The notes: generated by a model not told the origin, from the sequence alone. 64,000 nt of DNA from Cristatella mucedo (GCA_009760855.2 WPIO01000007.1:1739001-1803000); one strand, 5' to 3'. Positions 12,201-24,260 are shown, counted from the first letter of the stretch. Program-made: numbers and translations.

Positions 12201-13064
12201 TAATGTGTGAGTTTCTCATGTGTGTTCCCGTATGCGTATAGATATAGACGGTACGTTAAGTTACGTTAGCGGGAATCGTGAATCGTCGGGCGAGAAGCCA
12301 CTTCGCTCTTACGAAAATGCAAGTGAAGCGGCTCTGCCACGTCAGCCTGACCCTCGCTGGCTGGCATAAGTATTCCATGCTTAGTTAGCGATTTAGCTGC
12401 TTTTCTATTCCACGCATTCAAGATGTACAGACCTGACCCTTTACTAATCTTGATCGATTCTCAACTAAATAACTGCATACAAATCCGACACTTAAACAAC
12501 GCCAAACGGCGATGATGCAGGGTACGAAATTCTGCAGGTGGTGCTTTCATAAATGTTAAAATAGAACCAGTGCATAGAGTTGCCTTCATATTTTAGCTGG
12601 TTTTTCATGTGACTTCAGGCAGATTCCTTAACAAGCCTACGCAAGCTAATGCTGAGACATATATTTTTAAAATTGTTGCATTGTTTTCAGGCAGTCCCAG
12701 GTGCTGGGACGTCCTACTCTTCAGGCTCTGCTTGCGGAAATGCAGTGAGTTCACTTTCACACTAAGAAGAATCTCCCTCGCACCTAGATGCTGCATTTAT
12801 TGGCACACATGACACACAGAGCTTCCGAAAAAGCCCGCGATTGCTTCGGGGCAAGGGAAAAGCATCGCTGCATCATTAGCTAAATACAGCGACCCAAAAG
12901 CACCTACAAAGAAAGGCAGTGCCGCTGCCGTTCTCTTTTCGCCAGAAAATCGTTTGAGGTATCTGGATGCTTAGCGATCATGCCGTCAGCAGCCTTCTTG
13001 AGGCAATTTTCTTGACGCATCATTGATGTTTCCAAACGAGGTAGCAACGCTAGAACACATTGCC
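12201..13064. other. intergenic; no gene called
   Basis: A stretch at 12691-12790 after a TTGTTTTCAG acceptor looks superficially like carbonic anhydrase exon 3 (a W and a C in similar places) but lacks the QSPID motif. Nothing else is recognised. Confidence 0.4.
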
Positions 13065-13400
13065 AGATTAGGACTGATATACCTTATTCACGATTCTAGA
13101 ATTGTAAAGGTTAGGAACCGATTCTGTGATAGTCATTGACCAAGACCATCAAACGCAGACGTTATAAAGTAGGCAGTCAGCCTGTATCCAGAATTGGCCT
13201 AATAATTTGAGCTCTACGCCAACGAGCTATCCGTGTATGTCGTGACCACTTTGAAACGCCTGTAACCCTCCATTATTATTAAATAGACTTTTCTACGTTA
13301 TGGATACGGACGTTTAATGTGAATGAGTGGACGTTTCTCGTCGCTGCCTGGTCCAGATGCTATCGGCTTACTTGTGTGCATTGGTGCAGCCCGATTAAGT
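13065..13400 (+). repeat. dispersed LTR-like repeat R1, copy 1
   Basis: It shares an ordered set of words with 23800-24260: TATTCACGAT, a TATAAAG box, CCTGTAACCCTCC-like, and TCTACRTTAYGGATACGGA. A TATA box upstream of conserved sequence suggests a promoter-bearing LTR, but I cannot define the ends. Parts also match 23340-23560 and 61925-62230. Confidence 0.4.
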
Positions 13401-13784
13401 CAACAGGTTCGATACATGGCAAAGTCATCATCACCACACCTCGCTTGTGTGGGCTCAGATTAGCACTGTCAGCCTCGTTTGCGGGACAGTACTCTCCGAA
13501 CTTGCAGGCTGCATGCTACGTTTGTAACGTCTTTGATGTTGGTGGGTCTGTCGTCGTCGGCTATTTCAGGCGATAGCCGTCTGTTGCTCGCCTGAAAATG
13601 CCAGTCAACGGCCGCCAGCAGTCGCACCAAATCTGGCAGGGCTTGAAGCAAACGGTTAAAAATAAGTTCATCCCTTACCTTGACCATCGGGCTCACCAGA
13701 CCGTATCGGCAAAGCAGGACAGATAGATCTCCCTCTCGCTCTCTGTGTGGCTGGGCTATTGCCTCATTAATGGCACTGTTAATC

Positions 13785-14450
13785 GCATTATAATAATAAT
13801 AATACATTTTATAAAGCGCCCTCAGAGAACTGAGTCTTTGTATAGTATGCTCCAAAGAAAGCATAATTGAATGGTTAGTAGCAGCATGCTCGATGTCAAC
13901 AAGCATAGCATGGTTAGATGTGACATGCCCAGGTTCAGCATAAAGTATGGTCAGTGGCAGCAAACACTGTGTCAGCACGCATGACCAAACGAAGGACGAA
14001 TCACAAGGACCCACTACATGATGGGATACATAGATTCGTTTTTAGCTTTTATTTAAGTGTGGGTACGTCAGTGGATGACGTGGCGACAGTCGGAAGTGAG
14101 TTCTAGGCTTTGGGAGCATTTGAACTAAAGGCAAGGCCTGCAAAGGATTTGAGATTCATATGAGTTGTAGAAAAACGATTAGATTCAAAAAGCTGGTGGC
14201 ACGAGGCTTAAGCTGGTGGGAGAGTAGATGTCATAGGTAGGATGGAGCCGGAAAATGAAAGGATCTCAAAATGGTGATAGAACCATGAAGTCGATGCGCT
14301 GCTTGACTGAAGGCCGGTACAGGTCGGTGGGAAGTGGTGTAATGTGGTAACTGCAACGCTCACGTCAGACAAGCTTAGCTACAGAGTTTTGCATCAACTG
14401 TACGCAACTAATTATATCACCCGGTAGACCAGCACGCATCGTGTTACAGA
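13785..14450 (-). mobile_element. LINE-A 3' end, older copy
   Basis: The (AAT)n tail at 13790-13803 is followed by the 3' hairpin region and the C-terminal coding part on the - strand. It is more diverged than the copy next to it, which starts at 14455. Confidence 0.75.
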
Positions 14451-14454
14451 AGGT

Positions 14455-16050
14455 AATAATAATAATAATATTGCACTTGATAAAGCGCCCTCAGAGAACT
14501 TAATCTCTTTCTAGGCGCTTTACATTTGCTGCAAAGTGATACGCAATAGAATAGTAAGTAAAATCATGCTTGAAAAACAAACAAAATGAATAACATGGTT
14601 AGGGGTTACATGCACTGGGTCAGCATACAAATGTGGTTAGTGGCAGCATGAACAGTGTCAGCACGCATAAGCACATCGAGGACGAATCACAAGGACCCAC
14701 TAAATGCTGTCCTAAATAGGTATGTTTTTAAGTTTCTTTTAAATGTGGTCAGGTCAGGGGATGTTCTGATGCAGGTCGGGAGGGAGTTCCAGGCTGTGGG
14801 AGCATACGAGCTAAATGCACGGTCTCCAAAGGATTTAAGGTTTGTACGAGGTATTTCTAGACTGTTGGATTCCGAAAAGCGAGTGGTACGATGCTTTGCC
14901 TGATGGGGTAGTATATCTGAAAGATAGGCTGGAGCCATAGAATGAAGAGACCTAAAAGTGAGCGACAAAACCTTGAAGTCAATCCGTTGCTTGACTGGTA
15001 ACCAGTGCAGGTCGGCGAGAAGTGGAGTAATGTGGCAACTGCGACGCTCACGACAGACAAGCCTAGCTGCAGAGTTTTGCACCAGCTGCAATCGCCTGAT
15101 CGCACATGCTGGTAGGCCAGTAAGCAGTGAGTTGCAGAAGTCGAGACGAGATGTCACGAATGCATGGACCAACTTGGACGTGGTATCCTTATCTAAACAA
15201 GCCCTAATTTTAGCAATGTTATGAAGCTGAAAATAGGCTGATTTGACTGTGGAGCTGATGTGGTCGTCTAACGAGAGGTCGCTTTGGAATATGACACCTA
15301 GATTTCGAGCTGATGCAACAGGAGATATGCTGGCAGAGCCAATTTTGAAAGTCAGCCTTTCCAATTTCTGAATAACACTGGGTTTGCCCATAACTAGTAA
15401 GTTAGTTTTATCATCGTTTAGTTTTAGAAAATTTGCTGCCATCCATGATCGGATGTCATCAATGCATGCAGCAAATGAGTTGAGAGAATTTGAGGTGCTC
15501 GAAGGCTGGGAGGGATCAAAGTAAAGGTACAACTGAGTGTCATCCGCATAGAAGTGAAAGCCTAGATTGTGCTTGGCAATCATATCAGCAAGAGGCAGAG
15601 TATAAACCGTGAAAAGATCCGGACCTAGCACAGAGCCCTGAGGTACTCCATATTTTAGAGGTACTTCAGATGATCTTTGTCCATTCACGTCAACACTCTG
15701 GAGTCTCCCACTGAGATAGGACCTGAACCACTGCAGAGCAGTACCAGTGATGCCCAGGCGAGATGAGAGGCGCTCTAGAAGTACTTTGTGATCGATGGTA
15801 TCAAAAGCTGCCGAAAGATCGAGCAAAACAAGAAGAGACACTCTGCCCATGTCTGCATTCCTAAGTAGGTCGTTGTATACCCGAAGCAATGCTGACTCTG
15901 TGGAGTGATTAGCTCTAAAGCCAGACTGGAACTTACTAGCAAGGTGTGAGGTTTCGATATACGAGTTCAGCTGGTCTGCCACGACCCGTTCCAGTGTCTT
16001 TGATAGGAATGGTAGAAGGGAGACTGGGTGGTAGTTGCTTAAGTTCTCTT
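14455..16050 (-). mobile_element. LINE-A copy, 5'-truncated, young
   Basis: The - strand frame 15982-14687 (431 residues) is an uninterrupted RT domain. It contains GFRANHSTESAL, motif A LDLSAAFDTIDH, motif B GVPQGSVLGP, motif C FYADDTQLY, the NLGVIF motif and a C-terminal thumb ending FRTAFSGSL. The sequence is nearly identical to 31836-33428. It lacks the endonuclease because the copy stops abruptly at 16050. The 3' end has an (AAT)n tail on the + strand. Although open, it is a truncated retrotransposon, so mobilisation on its own is not expected. Confidence 0.92.
14687..15982 (-). pseudogene. LINE-A reverse transcriptase, truncated ORF2
   Basis: This is the RT part of an APE-type LINE ORF2. 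The Met at 15982 is internal to the family's protein (it aligns to M-A-D-Q-L in the 850-residue frame at 32062-34614), so it is not a true start. One visible difference from the long copy is SVLGPDLF in place of SVLGPVLF. Retention of YADD and a clean frame indicate recent insertion. Confidence 0.88.
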
Positions 16051-16109
16051 GAATTAATGATCAGTATCAATATAAATGGGTATTATTAATGATAATAAGT
16101 AATATTAAT

Positions 16110-16680
16110 GATCAGTAGGTAAAGAGCTAGCCTGGGAGTGGTTAAGAAGATTGTTGATCGAAGACAAAAGCATTTTTATGTTCATTTTGATGTTTGATTA
16201 AACAATGTTTTTATAGAACCTAGAATTGGCCTTTGCTAGGATCGATTGGTACCATCTACAGTAGTCCTCATATGCCTGGTGATGGACAGTCAGTCCTGAT
16301 CTTTTGTATACTTTTTCAGGCTTGTACTTAGTGAATCTAGCTAGTTCAACGTTAAATGATAGCTGCCATAAACCACAGGTCTTAAAGGGGATATTGCACA
16401 ATGCGCTTAGTCAGTGGCGAAAACTCGTCAAGCATGTCTACTAGTGTCAATAGCCACTTTTAAAAGTCAAAATGTCCTGCTCACTTAGGAGGAAATTGAT
16501 TGAGCAATAGATCAATGAGACCCTAGAAAGTCGGAAGGGAAATTGAGAAACAGATTTTACGAAGATATTCTCTCGAGGACAGCATTATGGTTAAGGTTTT
16601 TTGAGGATTAGTGATTTGCAGGTGACTTTGATGCAGAGGCAGGCACACACTGTAGTCTGAATGAAATTTTCTTGTGGTCA
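16110..16680 (-). mobile_element. LINE-A endonuclease-RT linker fragment
   Basis: The - strand parallels 33795-34290 of the long copy (YKNIV, YEDYC and GLTVH words are seen in the frame 16401-16198). It is old and broken. It sits beside the young copy but is not continuous with it. Confidence 0.65.
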
Positions 16681-16689
16681 GCTAGGCTA

Positions 16690-17890
16690 CTTCGAGTGAC
16701 CAAGAATCCAATGATGATGAAGCTCAGCGAGGTATCCGCCCATTTTTACGGAAGCTGGGACATCGAGGCCTAGATTGTATTGTGCTATTTGAGGTTGATG
16801 AGGGGCTGCAGAGTGTCTCAGGCCTGATAAGGCTATTGCCGCTGTTATTACTTGCTGTGCCTTCACGGTTTATCAGAGACTGAGCGATGAAGACCTAGCG
16901 AAATACCTCGCTTTAAAGAGGCCTCTAACTGTGACACTTCCGCCGAATGATTTCGGTGCCTACAACGAGCTTTCATGCCGACCGTTGCCAGCAATAGATA
17001 CCGTTGACGTATAAGTGGCGGATCTTACGAAGCTTGTTTCGTTGGTGACGCCTTCATCTGATGGTGCTGTGGCTGTCGTTGAAGCATGGCGAAACGCGTG
17101 CTTTCGCGGCCGGACTGCCAGATGCCATTAAAATGCAGTTGAAGACTTTGAAGCTTATCGACAATGGCTCTCTAGCAGTAACTGAGCGGGTGTGACACCT
17201 GACATTGCTGCTGACCACTTTTTTCAGGTGAGCACAGTGGGAGTAGCGTGAGGCATGATAATGAGTCCCACGTCCACTCAAGGCGTTTCGTCTGCTTGAT
17301 GCGAAAGAGCACCGAGCACAACCATGTTTCCAGAAACTGCTGTTACTACTCGCATCTACTCAATGGTTAATCTTGTGCTTGCGTTGCGGCCATGCTGGGC
17401 ACACAGCTTCCTCTAGTTCGAGCAATGGGATTGCCACAGCATACCTAAAAAAACGAATACGAAGATACGCTAAGTTCTGTTCTACAGCTTATCTCCTGGC
17501 CACGGGGCAGCTGCTTGTGTGATAGCTGGGGTTGATGGGAGTTCGGCGAAGGCTTTCCTGACACTGACTTGTCGCTTTTTGGTCAGTTCCGGGAAGCGAA
17601 CTTGTGCTTTTTTGCTTGACCCCGTCAGCGAGCCTGTCATAATCATGCTCTCGACGTGAACCGTATGCATATTTATGTTCAGCGTGGATGTCAACATCCG
17701 AGGCGTCTGGTGCATGTGAACTGCATTTCGGTCGACATTATGCCCTGCTACGATTTTATGCTTGACATGGACGCCATGCAGTGTCTTGGAGGCGAGCGAA
17801 TCAGCTCCAAAAGCAAGGGTGCGAAGTTTTACTGTAAAGCGGCTGGCCTGCGCCTGCCGAGCGGCAGCATGAGTAATTAATTTCCGATGA
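16690..17890 (+). pseudogene. Ty3/Gypsy-like gag-protease relic
   Basis: Read across shifting + frames, three landmarks appear in the order of a retrotransposon gag-pol. First is a capsid-like segment AFAAGLPDAIKMQLKTLK (about 17098-17152). Second is a zinc knuckle start C-L-R-C-G-H-A-G-H (17376-17402) whose final Cys is not visible. Third is a retropepsin-like part in which DTD stands where DTG is expected (about 17550), ending VDIMPCYDFMLDMDAMQCLG (17729-17788). Stops and frameshifts separate all of them, so it is dead. The exact family is uncertain; Ty3/Gypsy is the best fit from the gag and protease words. Confidence 0.55.
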
Positions 17891-19559
17891 GGACATGTTA
17901 ATCGTCTACAAGAATTTTTCCGTGATATCTGCTAGTAGTGTGTGGACCGCGTTGTAGGTTTGGATAGAATGCACCTTACCTCCTGGGCGAAGACCAACAG
18001 TATCACCTAGAAATACCCAGACTCTTTGGTGTGGTTCGAGTAGCATTGCCATAGGTACATACCTAGAGATCGTTGGTAAGGTATTTGAAAACGGATGCGT
18101 TTGGCAAAGCTAGGCTGACAACTCAAGGCATGTTAATTTGGCAAAGTTAGAGTTGGTGCTGAAAGGCGTCAACCTAGCAATAGTATGGGGCCTCGGCAAC
18201 AGTATTCAGCTAGCTCCGTTACTGAGCTCGGGCAATAAGCCGATGCATAGAGTGATCTCAGGCGCGACTGGCAGAGCCTCCATGAAGGCAGCTGACGGAC
18301 AAACTGACACAACTATTGACCTCTGGGCTTTCCATGACGAGCTCCACCTCGGCATTAATCAAACTAAAAGCCTCGCTCAAATGAGCTTCCCAACGGCCAA
18401 GATCATCAGCAGTCAGGTTGAGAGCTTCGTGCGATCGTGCTTGCATTCTAGGTCGGCGTGGCATGAGTTCACGGCGGCATCAGCTGTTGGTCAACTAGTC
18501 CGCCTATGATTAGGGTGGCTTGTAGCTTAGGTACTGGCTGGTACTCCACCATGGTTCATTAAACCCCTTTGATTAGCATGCTGACAACTAGATAAGTAGT
18601 AAGATAGGCGAGCAGACCCGGGAGATTGCTGCGACACAACACAATTAATGTGGGGGGGGGGGTTGCAACGGGGAGGCGGGGCTGAGCTGCTGTCAGCTGC
18701 CTCAGTGGGAGCCATTTATTGAGGAGAATACGTGTGCTTGGAGCTCACTACGGTGTGTTTTGTCGTCGCCAAAATTTGTACTACAGTCGGTTGACCCAGA
18801 GCCAGCAGCTGGCAGTATTTACACTCCGAGCGATTTGCATAGGTTAGAGTTCGATATTAGGCCGAGTATCTTCGCGATCTGGCGGCGGCTGCCAGACGAC
18901 AGCCGGATTTGCACCGAGCCGGACAGCCCTGATTAAATTGCTGAAGCAAATATTCCGCAAGTGCCTCCCACCTGGGCAGCTTTTTTTGGGACTCAGGCTG
19001 TCTTTTAATCGCACATGTTCGTGCAGCTTGTGGACTTTGGGTAGGACCATGCATTTTTGCGGCTCATATCGCCCGTCGCGAACTAGAAGGAATATTTCAG
19101 ATATGGTCTGCTTTAAAAACATCGCTCCACCTACTCAGAACGAGAGCAAGTCGGCTCAAAGCCGCAAGCTTCACAAGTATCAGTGGCACAAGTCCGCTGG
19201 TGCCCTTAAATAATTATGAATTATTAATAGAATAAAGAATGGGCAGTTAAATAGTTAGCAAAAAGATACTTGATTGGGCAGCGGGTGTTTGTGAAACCCC
19301 CTCCTGGTGGTCGGTGCACAATCCACTCTGCCCTAGGCCGGGTGACAGGCGTCTGGCAGGAGTTGAGATTGAGATAGGTGGAGTGTGCTTGCATGCTGCA
19401 CACATGTGGACAGTGGACAGTGCCGGAGGAAAAGGCTTGTCCAGTTGGATTAGCACCTCAAACTACCAAAACTAGAAAAACTGAAGAGGTTGACCCGCTT
19501 GCTCGCACTCGTCCAAGGCAGAGTCTCCTAGCTTGTATACTACCTTTCTTATTTCGTCG
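17891..19559. other. unassigned region, possibly more of the LTR element
   Basis: Several short open frames occur (for example 18138-18509 and 18844-19122), but none shows a domain I recognise. A G12 run lies at about 18651-18662. If the relic before it was a full LTR element, its RT should be here, yet I see no YxDD motif. Confidence 0.35.
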
Positions 19560-19790
19560 TGTCGCTCGACCAATATTTCTGACCTACTGGCATGTGATCT
19601 GTAGATTTTTGGGAATATGGCTGGTTTATGGCTTTGTTGTTGGAATTATGGTGAGTTTAAGGCCAGATGGCCTAGTTTATCATATTGTGGCCAGTTTATG
19701 GCCTGCTGATATTCATGGCACAGCAGCCAGTAAATTGCCCGTTGAAATTCATGGTATGTATGGATGCCATATGTTGGCATGCACATAGGG
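19560..19790 (+). repeat. TTTATGGC-rich repeat
   Basis: The words GGTTTATGGCTTTG, CAGTTTATGGCC and related ones recur here, as at 62250-62340 (+) and in reverse complement at 63225-63310. This is probably one dispersed, perhaps LTR, family. Confidence 0.4.
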
Positions 19791-19974
19791 CAGTGGTTCT
19801 CAACCTTCCTAATGCTGTGTCCCTTTAATACAGTTCCTCAGGTTGTGGCGACCCCCAACTATAAAATTATTGTGTGAAAAATGTGGAAATGCGTGTTTTC
19901 CGGTGGTCCTAGGTGACCCCTGTAAATGGATTGTTCGACCACCAAAGGGGTCGCGACCCATTGGTTGAGAACTG
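19791..19974. mobile_element. SPIN-like hAT MITE
   Basis: The left end CAGTGGTTCTCAACC and the right end GGTTGAGAAC(..)TG form terminal inverted repeats; the right one seems to have lost a few bases. The interior runs through blocks CTTCCTAATGCTGTG, GACCCCCAACTATAAAATTA, GTGTTTTCCGGTGGTCCTAG and AAAGGGGTCGCGACCCA. From memory these agree closely and in order with the SPIN (Space Invaders) non-autonomous elements. It is 184 bp and non-coding. No clear 8-bp target duplication remains. Confidence 0.8.
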
Positions 19975-21064
19975 AACGAGTCGGAAGGAACCGAAGCCGG
20001 TTGCTGGCCTTGGGAGCGCCACATAGTCCGGTGCCATTAGGAGGGTGAGAAAATATATATTTCGATATGTGCTTACGACTGAGCTTTATTTGTTCCGTGC
20101 ATTGCTGGACAAAAGAGTCACACTTCTGATAGGTTCCAATATATCAGTAATGCATTGGAGGCAACTTCAGTCGCGAGATGGACAAAGCATTAAGGCATTG
20201 AAGTTTATGCCGAGTCCGGGGCTGAAGAAGTGGCTGTGGGAGCTGGATTGGTCGGTCTAAATTGCACCGTGACACTGTTTTCACGATCAGCCTGGGAGGC
20301 CCAGACCTCACGTGCTGCTAACCTTGACCGGCTCTGCACAGGTGTGACCAACTCTCTACAGTTATGTTGGTTGGGTCCGATCAACTGCGATAGCTTTCTT
20401 CTCAGGGCGAAGTCCCCGAAGAAGACCAGCAGACCCATGAAAAAGACTTTCATATTCTCCACGACAAAGGTCGGCCATCGTGGCCTACGTGGCTCTTGCC
20501 TACCTTAATCCACATTGTAATAAACACCCCTGTTGTCGATTCAATCGTCTGGCATGTGCGACTGCTGGCACATTTTCAAGTCCATGTTTATACCGTCATA
20601 GTTGGAGTCAGAGACTTCATTGTCAATGATGTTGACAGTGCAAGATAGCTTTCAGATCATACGAGTAATTAAGGTGAATAAAAGATTGCTGCAGTTCGCA
20701 ATACGCTGCCCTTTAAGATGTCACTCGAGAGCCGTTAAACAAGTGTTTAGCTGCCTTTTCATCTACCTTCTCCCGAGAGAACAACCCTTTTCGGAGGAGA
20801 ACAGGATACCCGCGTCGACCATATCTAGAGTGCTCTCTCATTAGACAGTGAGGTCAGGCCACTGACGGCTTCCGCTTGAATTTTGAAAACTGTCAATCTT
20901 GCTCCGACTAAGTCTGAAGCTGGCAGTTCAGGACATAATCATGCCTGGCCTAGATCTGTCCCGTCATTCTAAGGCAGTTTAGTTGAGGTGGTTGGAAGAG
21001 CGCTCAAGAGAACTCTCTTTAAACTTCGGCATCAAAGACATAGGGTAACGAGCCAAACAGCGGA
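19975..21064. other. intergenic; nothing recognised
   Basis: No supported coding or mobile feature. The open frames here are short, overlap on both strands and show no domain. Confidence 0.45.
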
Positions 21065-22250
21065 CCTAATAATAGTAATAATAATAGTAACAGCACGCTC
21101 GATTAAGCGCCCTCAGATAACTCAATCTCTTTCTAGGCACTTTAAATTTGCTGCAAAGGAAACACGATCGAATGGTAAGTAATAGCATGCTCTATAAAAA
21201 AAAGAATAACATGGTTAAGGGTGACATGCACATGGTCACCATGCAAGTGTGGTTAGTGGCAGCACGAAGTGTCAGCATACATAACTACGTAAAGGACGAA
21301 TCACAGGTACCCACTAAATGCTGTGCTAAATAAGGGCGTTTTTAATTTTTTTAAATGCTGTCAAGTCAGGGGATGTCGTGACTCAAGTCGGGAGTAAGTT
21401 CCAGGCTTTGGGAGCATTCGAACTAAATTTGCGGTCTCCGAAGGATTTGAGGTTTGTACGAGGCATAGGTAAACAGTTAGGTTCCAAAAAGCGGGTGGTA
21501 CGATGCTTAGCCTTGTGGGGCTGTAGATCTGATAGGTAGGCTAGAGGCAAAGAATGAATGAACCTAAAAGTGAGTGACAATACCTTCAAGTCGATGAATT
21601 GCTTGACTGGGAGCCAGTGCAGGTCGATGAGAAGTAGTGTGATGTGGTAACTGCGACGCTCGTGACATACAAGCCTAGCTGCAGAGTTTTGCACCAGCTG
21701 TAAGCGACTGAGTGCACAGGCCGGTGGCCAGTAAGCAGTGAGCTACAGAAGTCAAGACGTGATGTAACAAATACAATTACCGACTTAGATGGGGTGTTGC
21801 TGCCTAAACAAGCCCGAATTCTAGCAATGCTATTTTGCTGAAATTATGCTGACTTATTTGTGGAGCTGGTGTGGTCGTCTAATGAAAGATCACTTTGGAA
21901 AATAATGCCTAGATTTCGTGCAGATTCAACAGGAGATATGCTGGCGGAGCCAATTTTGAGAGCTAGTCTTTCCAATGTCAGAATCGCATTTGGTTTGCCG
22001 TTAAATAGTAAGTTGGTTTTATCATTATTCAATTTGAGAAAATTTGCGGCCATCCTTTGTGCAAATATCATAAATACACGGAACAAGGGAATTGAGAGAA
22101 TATGACATGCTCGAGGGCAGGGAGGGATCATAGCAGAGCTACAACCAAGTATTGTCCGCATAGAACTTAAGGCCTAGATTGTGCTTGGCAATCACAACGG
22201 CAAGAAGAAGAGTAAAAACCGTGAAATAACAGGACCAAGCACGAACCCAT
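21065..22250 (-). mobile_element. LINE-A 3' half, old copy
   Basis: The AAT-rich tail, 3' hairpin, C-terminal region, thumb and the region just after YADD can be followed on the - strand. Stops and indels are scattered throughout. The remnant frames 21694-21383 and 22161-21844 show SFGDR and LNNDKTNLL words. Confidence 0.8.
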
Positions 22251-22259
22251 TACTCGTGC

Positions 22260-22760
22260 AATCAGCAAGTTCTAGAGAGTGATTATTAAATATCCAGACA
22301 AAAATGTCTGGCAGGCCAAGTTGAGGAGGAAGTGACCTTTGGGTGTGGAAACAGCCCCAGTGGAGATCCTGGGCCCTAGTTTTCCCGGGTCACTCTGAGA
22401 GGTCCCAGTACCAACCGGCGTCGTTCTTAACAGGCTTGATAAGCGTGACAACTATTTGCAACAAACACGAGAAAGTTAATTTGACGTACGCCTAGTTTTT
22501 CTTTGATTGACACGCTGAGTTGCAGTCTGGGAAGCACTTGGTCTTGTTGATCTTAAGCGATAACGTGCCGATCCAACTCTTGATGGCATCTTTGCCGAGC
22601 GGCTGACAGCCCAGGCAGTTTAAAAGCTACTCATAAGTCATAGGCAAGAGAGTACGAGCTTATCTGGCATCTTGATTGAGCCAGAAGAGAGTAAAGTTGG
22701 AAATTCAGGGTTTTGAAAGTATAGCGTCCGGCTGGCCCGGAAGGCTCACATGATTTATTC
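22260..22760 (-). pseudogene. possible Gypsy-type RT/RNase H junction relic
   Basis: On the - strand, 22445-22395 reads LIKPVKNDAGWYWDLSE, which resembles the 'PL..L.KKDA.W.W' motif after the RT domain of Ty3/Gypsy pol. A LKINKTKCF string, like the conserved K-x-C-x-F before it, precedes at about 22550. The intervening FLG-YYR region is missing. This is suggestive only. Confidence 0.33.
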
Positions 22761-22821
22761 AACGTTGTGAAGCTTCAACATGTCATGTGTTAAGCACAGC
22801 TCAGGGTGCAAGTTGAAAGTG

Positions 22822-22990
22822 GCGAGCCGAGATAGCTCACTAGGTAAGGTGGTTGCTTTTAATGACCTCGGTCCAGAGGTTGTGGGTTCGAATCCTGATG
22901 TGTGTGATCCTTTACTGCCGCGACAAGCATTGGTGATAGCCGTAAAGGCTTATCTGTAGCTATACAAAAAAGAGGCTATAGAATCAGCTA
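22822..22990 (+). mobile_element. tRNA-derived SINE, copy 1
   Basis: The tRNA-like head includes AGCTCACTAGGTAAGGTGG (A-box region) and the B box GGGTTCGAATCC (22890-22901). A body follows with GTGATAGCCGTAAAGGCT and the tail ACAAAAAAGAGGCTATAGAA. The same head, body and tail recur at 35150-35325, 37325-37490 and 45445-45625, which defines a SINE family and not a tRNA gene. Confidence 0.8.
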
Positions 22991-23194
22991 GTATTTGCTA
23001 TTTAATTATTTGAAATGGGGCTGAAGAGCGTTTCAATAGCAGCCTAAAGCACCCCGTCTACGGTCGAGGATACCCGTTGAAACGGCAGCTTGCTAGACCT
23101 ACTAGATTATGTCGGACAAAGTGTTCCTTGCGTTTCCTGAGTTACAACTAGTGGAATAGATTATGTCATACTCCACGTTTACATATATCAGCCC

Positions 23195-23275
23195 AGGTCA
23201 AACTAGCAAATGTAAAGTGCCTAGAAAGAGATTGAGTTCTCTGAGGGTACTGTATCAAATGCATTATTATTATTA
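23195..23275 (+). mobile_element. LINE-A 3' terminus, + strand
   Basis: About 80 bp holding the 3' hairpin AAAGTGCC...GAGGGTAC and the (ATT)n tail. It is a very short 5'-truncated insertion. Confidence 0.75.
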
Positions 23276-23339
23276 AATCAAAGACTGGACAGTCAGTTGT
23301 ACTAAAGCTTTGAAAGAGGCAGGAGTTACTTTCTAAACC

Positions 23340-23560
23340 TATATCCAGATAGTGGAGTGGTGTGTGGGCATCGTATGAGAGTTTGTACGCCGTGGTGTTG
23401 GCGGACACATGTAACCGCCCGGTGCTATCGGCTAGACTTCTCTACATTATGACTATGGACTGTTTCCATTCAGGTATGGGCGCTCTTTGCTGCGGCCATG
23501 TTTTGCTGCTATCGGAAATTGCATGCATTGGTGCTGCACCAAAAAGTCCATAGCGTCGAG
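23340..23560 (+). repeat. dispersed repeat R1, copy 2 (partial)
   Basis: It shares GGCTAGACTTCTCTACATTA and TGCATTGGTGCTGCA with R1 copies at 13065-13400 and 23800-24260. Confidence 0.4.
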
Positions 23561-23799
23561 ACAAAGTTCACGTATCGCCGTATATACAATAAATATAACA
23601 TAATATATACAATATAAGTAAATCACGCCGGTATATGTCGAGCGTCAGCTTGAACTAGTGCACCGTTACGAGCGCTGTGCTTGCTGCCTAGTTCTGCCAG
23701 GACGTGGACAATTCTAAGTCCTTTCTAATATATCGGGAGTGCTGAATAGTTACCAAGGATTTTTGTATACGTTCGTGCATCGGTGAGGATTCTATAACG

Positions 23800-24260
23800 T
23801 AACGGCGGTGCTAGCTAAACCAGCCGGATTAAGGAGGATACTTATTATTCACGATTATGCGATTGTACTATAGTTTAGTGCCAAGGCGGTATAAAAAGTC
23901 AGCGCCGTGCGATAGGATAAGCGGATAGTGAGGTTTCGAGGCTCGGGGCGTTGCCATTGGAGCTGATTTGAGCTCTAGGTCACAGAGCCGTTAGCGTACG
24001 CCATGGCCGCTGTTGAACTCCTGTAGCCGTTCTCTGATGACAAATAGACTTGTCTACATTACGGATACGGACTTGATATGTCAAGTTATGAGCGCTTGGC
24101 GTCGCTGCCGTGTTCTTTCTACTGCCGGCATTACCTGGGCGCGTAGGCGCAGCAGCACGTACAATAAACTTGCCGTGCTACGAGGCTCAGGCATTGCCGG
24201 GTAGTCGTAGCACGTCGGCTGAGAGACTAGCACCGCTACGGACGCAGTGTTCGCGGTATA
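23800..24260 (+). repeat. dispersed LTR-like repeat R1, copy 3
   Basis: It contains a GGTATAAAAAGTCAGCGCC TATA-like element (about 23890), the shared TCTACATTACGGATACGGA word (24052-24070) and an AATAAA at about 24164. TATA followed by AATAAA within roughly 280 bp is how an LTR is laid out. TG...CA ends and target duplications are not obvious. Confidence 0.45.

Noticed and set aside
12691..12790. Possible degenerate carbonic anhydrase exon 3 after a TTTTCAG acceptor
   Set aside because: W and Cys are near the right places, but the QSPID signature and the donor are absent.
14655..15224. + strand ORFs such as MSARISTSRTNHKDP and MSDKTLKSIRCL, repeated at 32333, 48647, 48951 and 50208
   Set aside because: They are the antisense of LINE-A 3' ends, so their recurrence reflects the repeat and not a gene family.
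22885..22905. tRNA gene suggested by a perfect B box
   Set aside because: No 3' half of a cloverleaf and the same unit recurs with a shared non-tRNA body and tail; it is a SINE.
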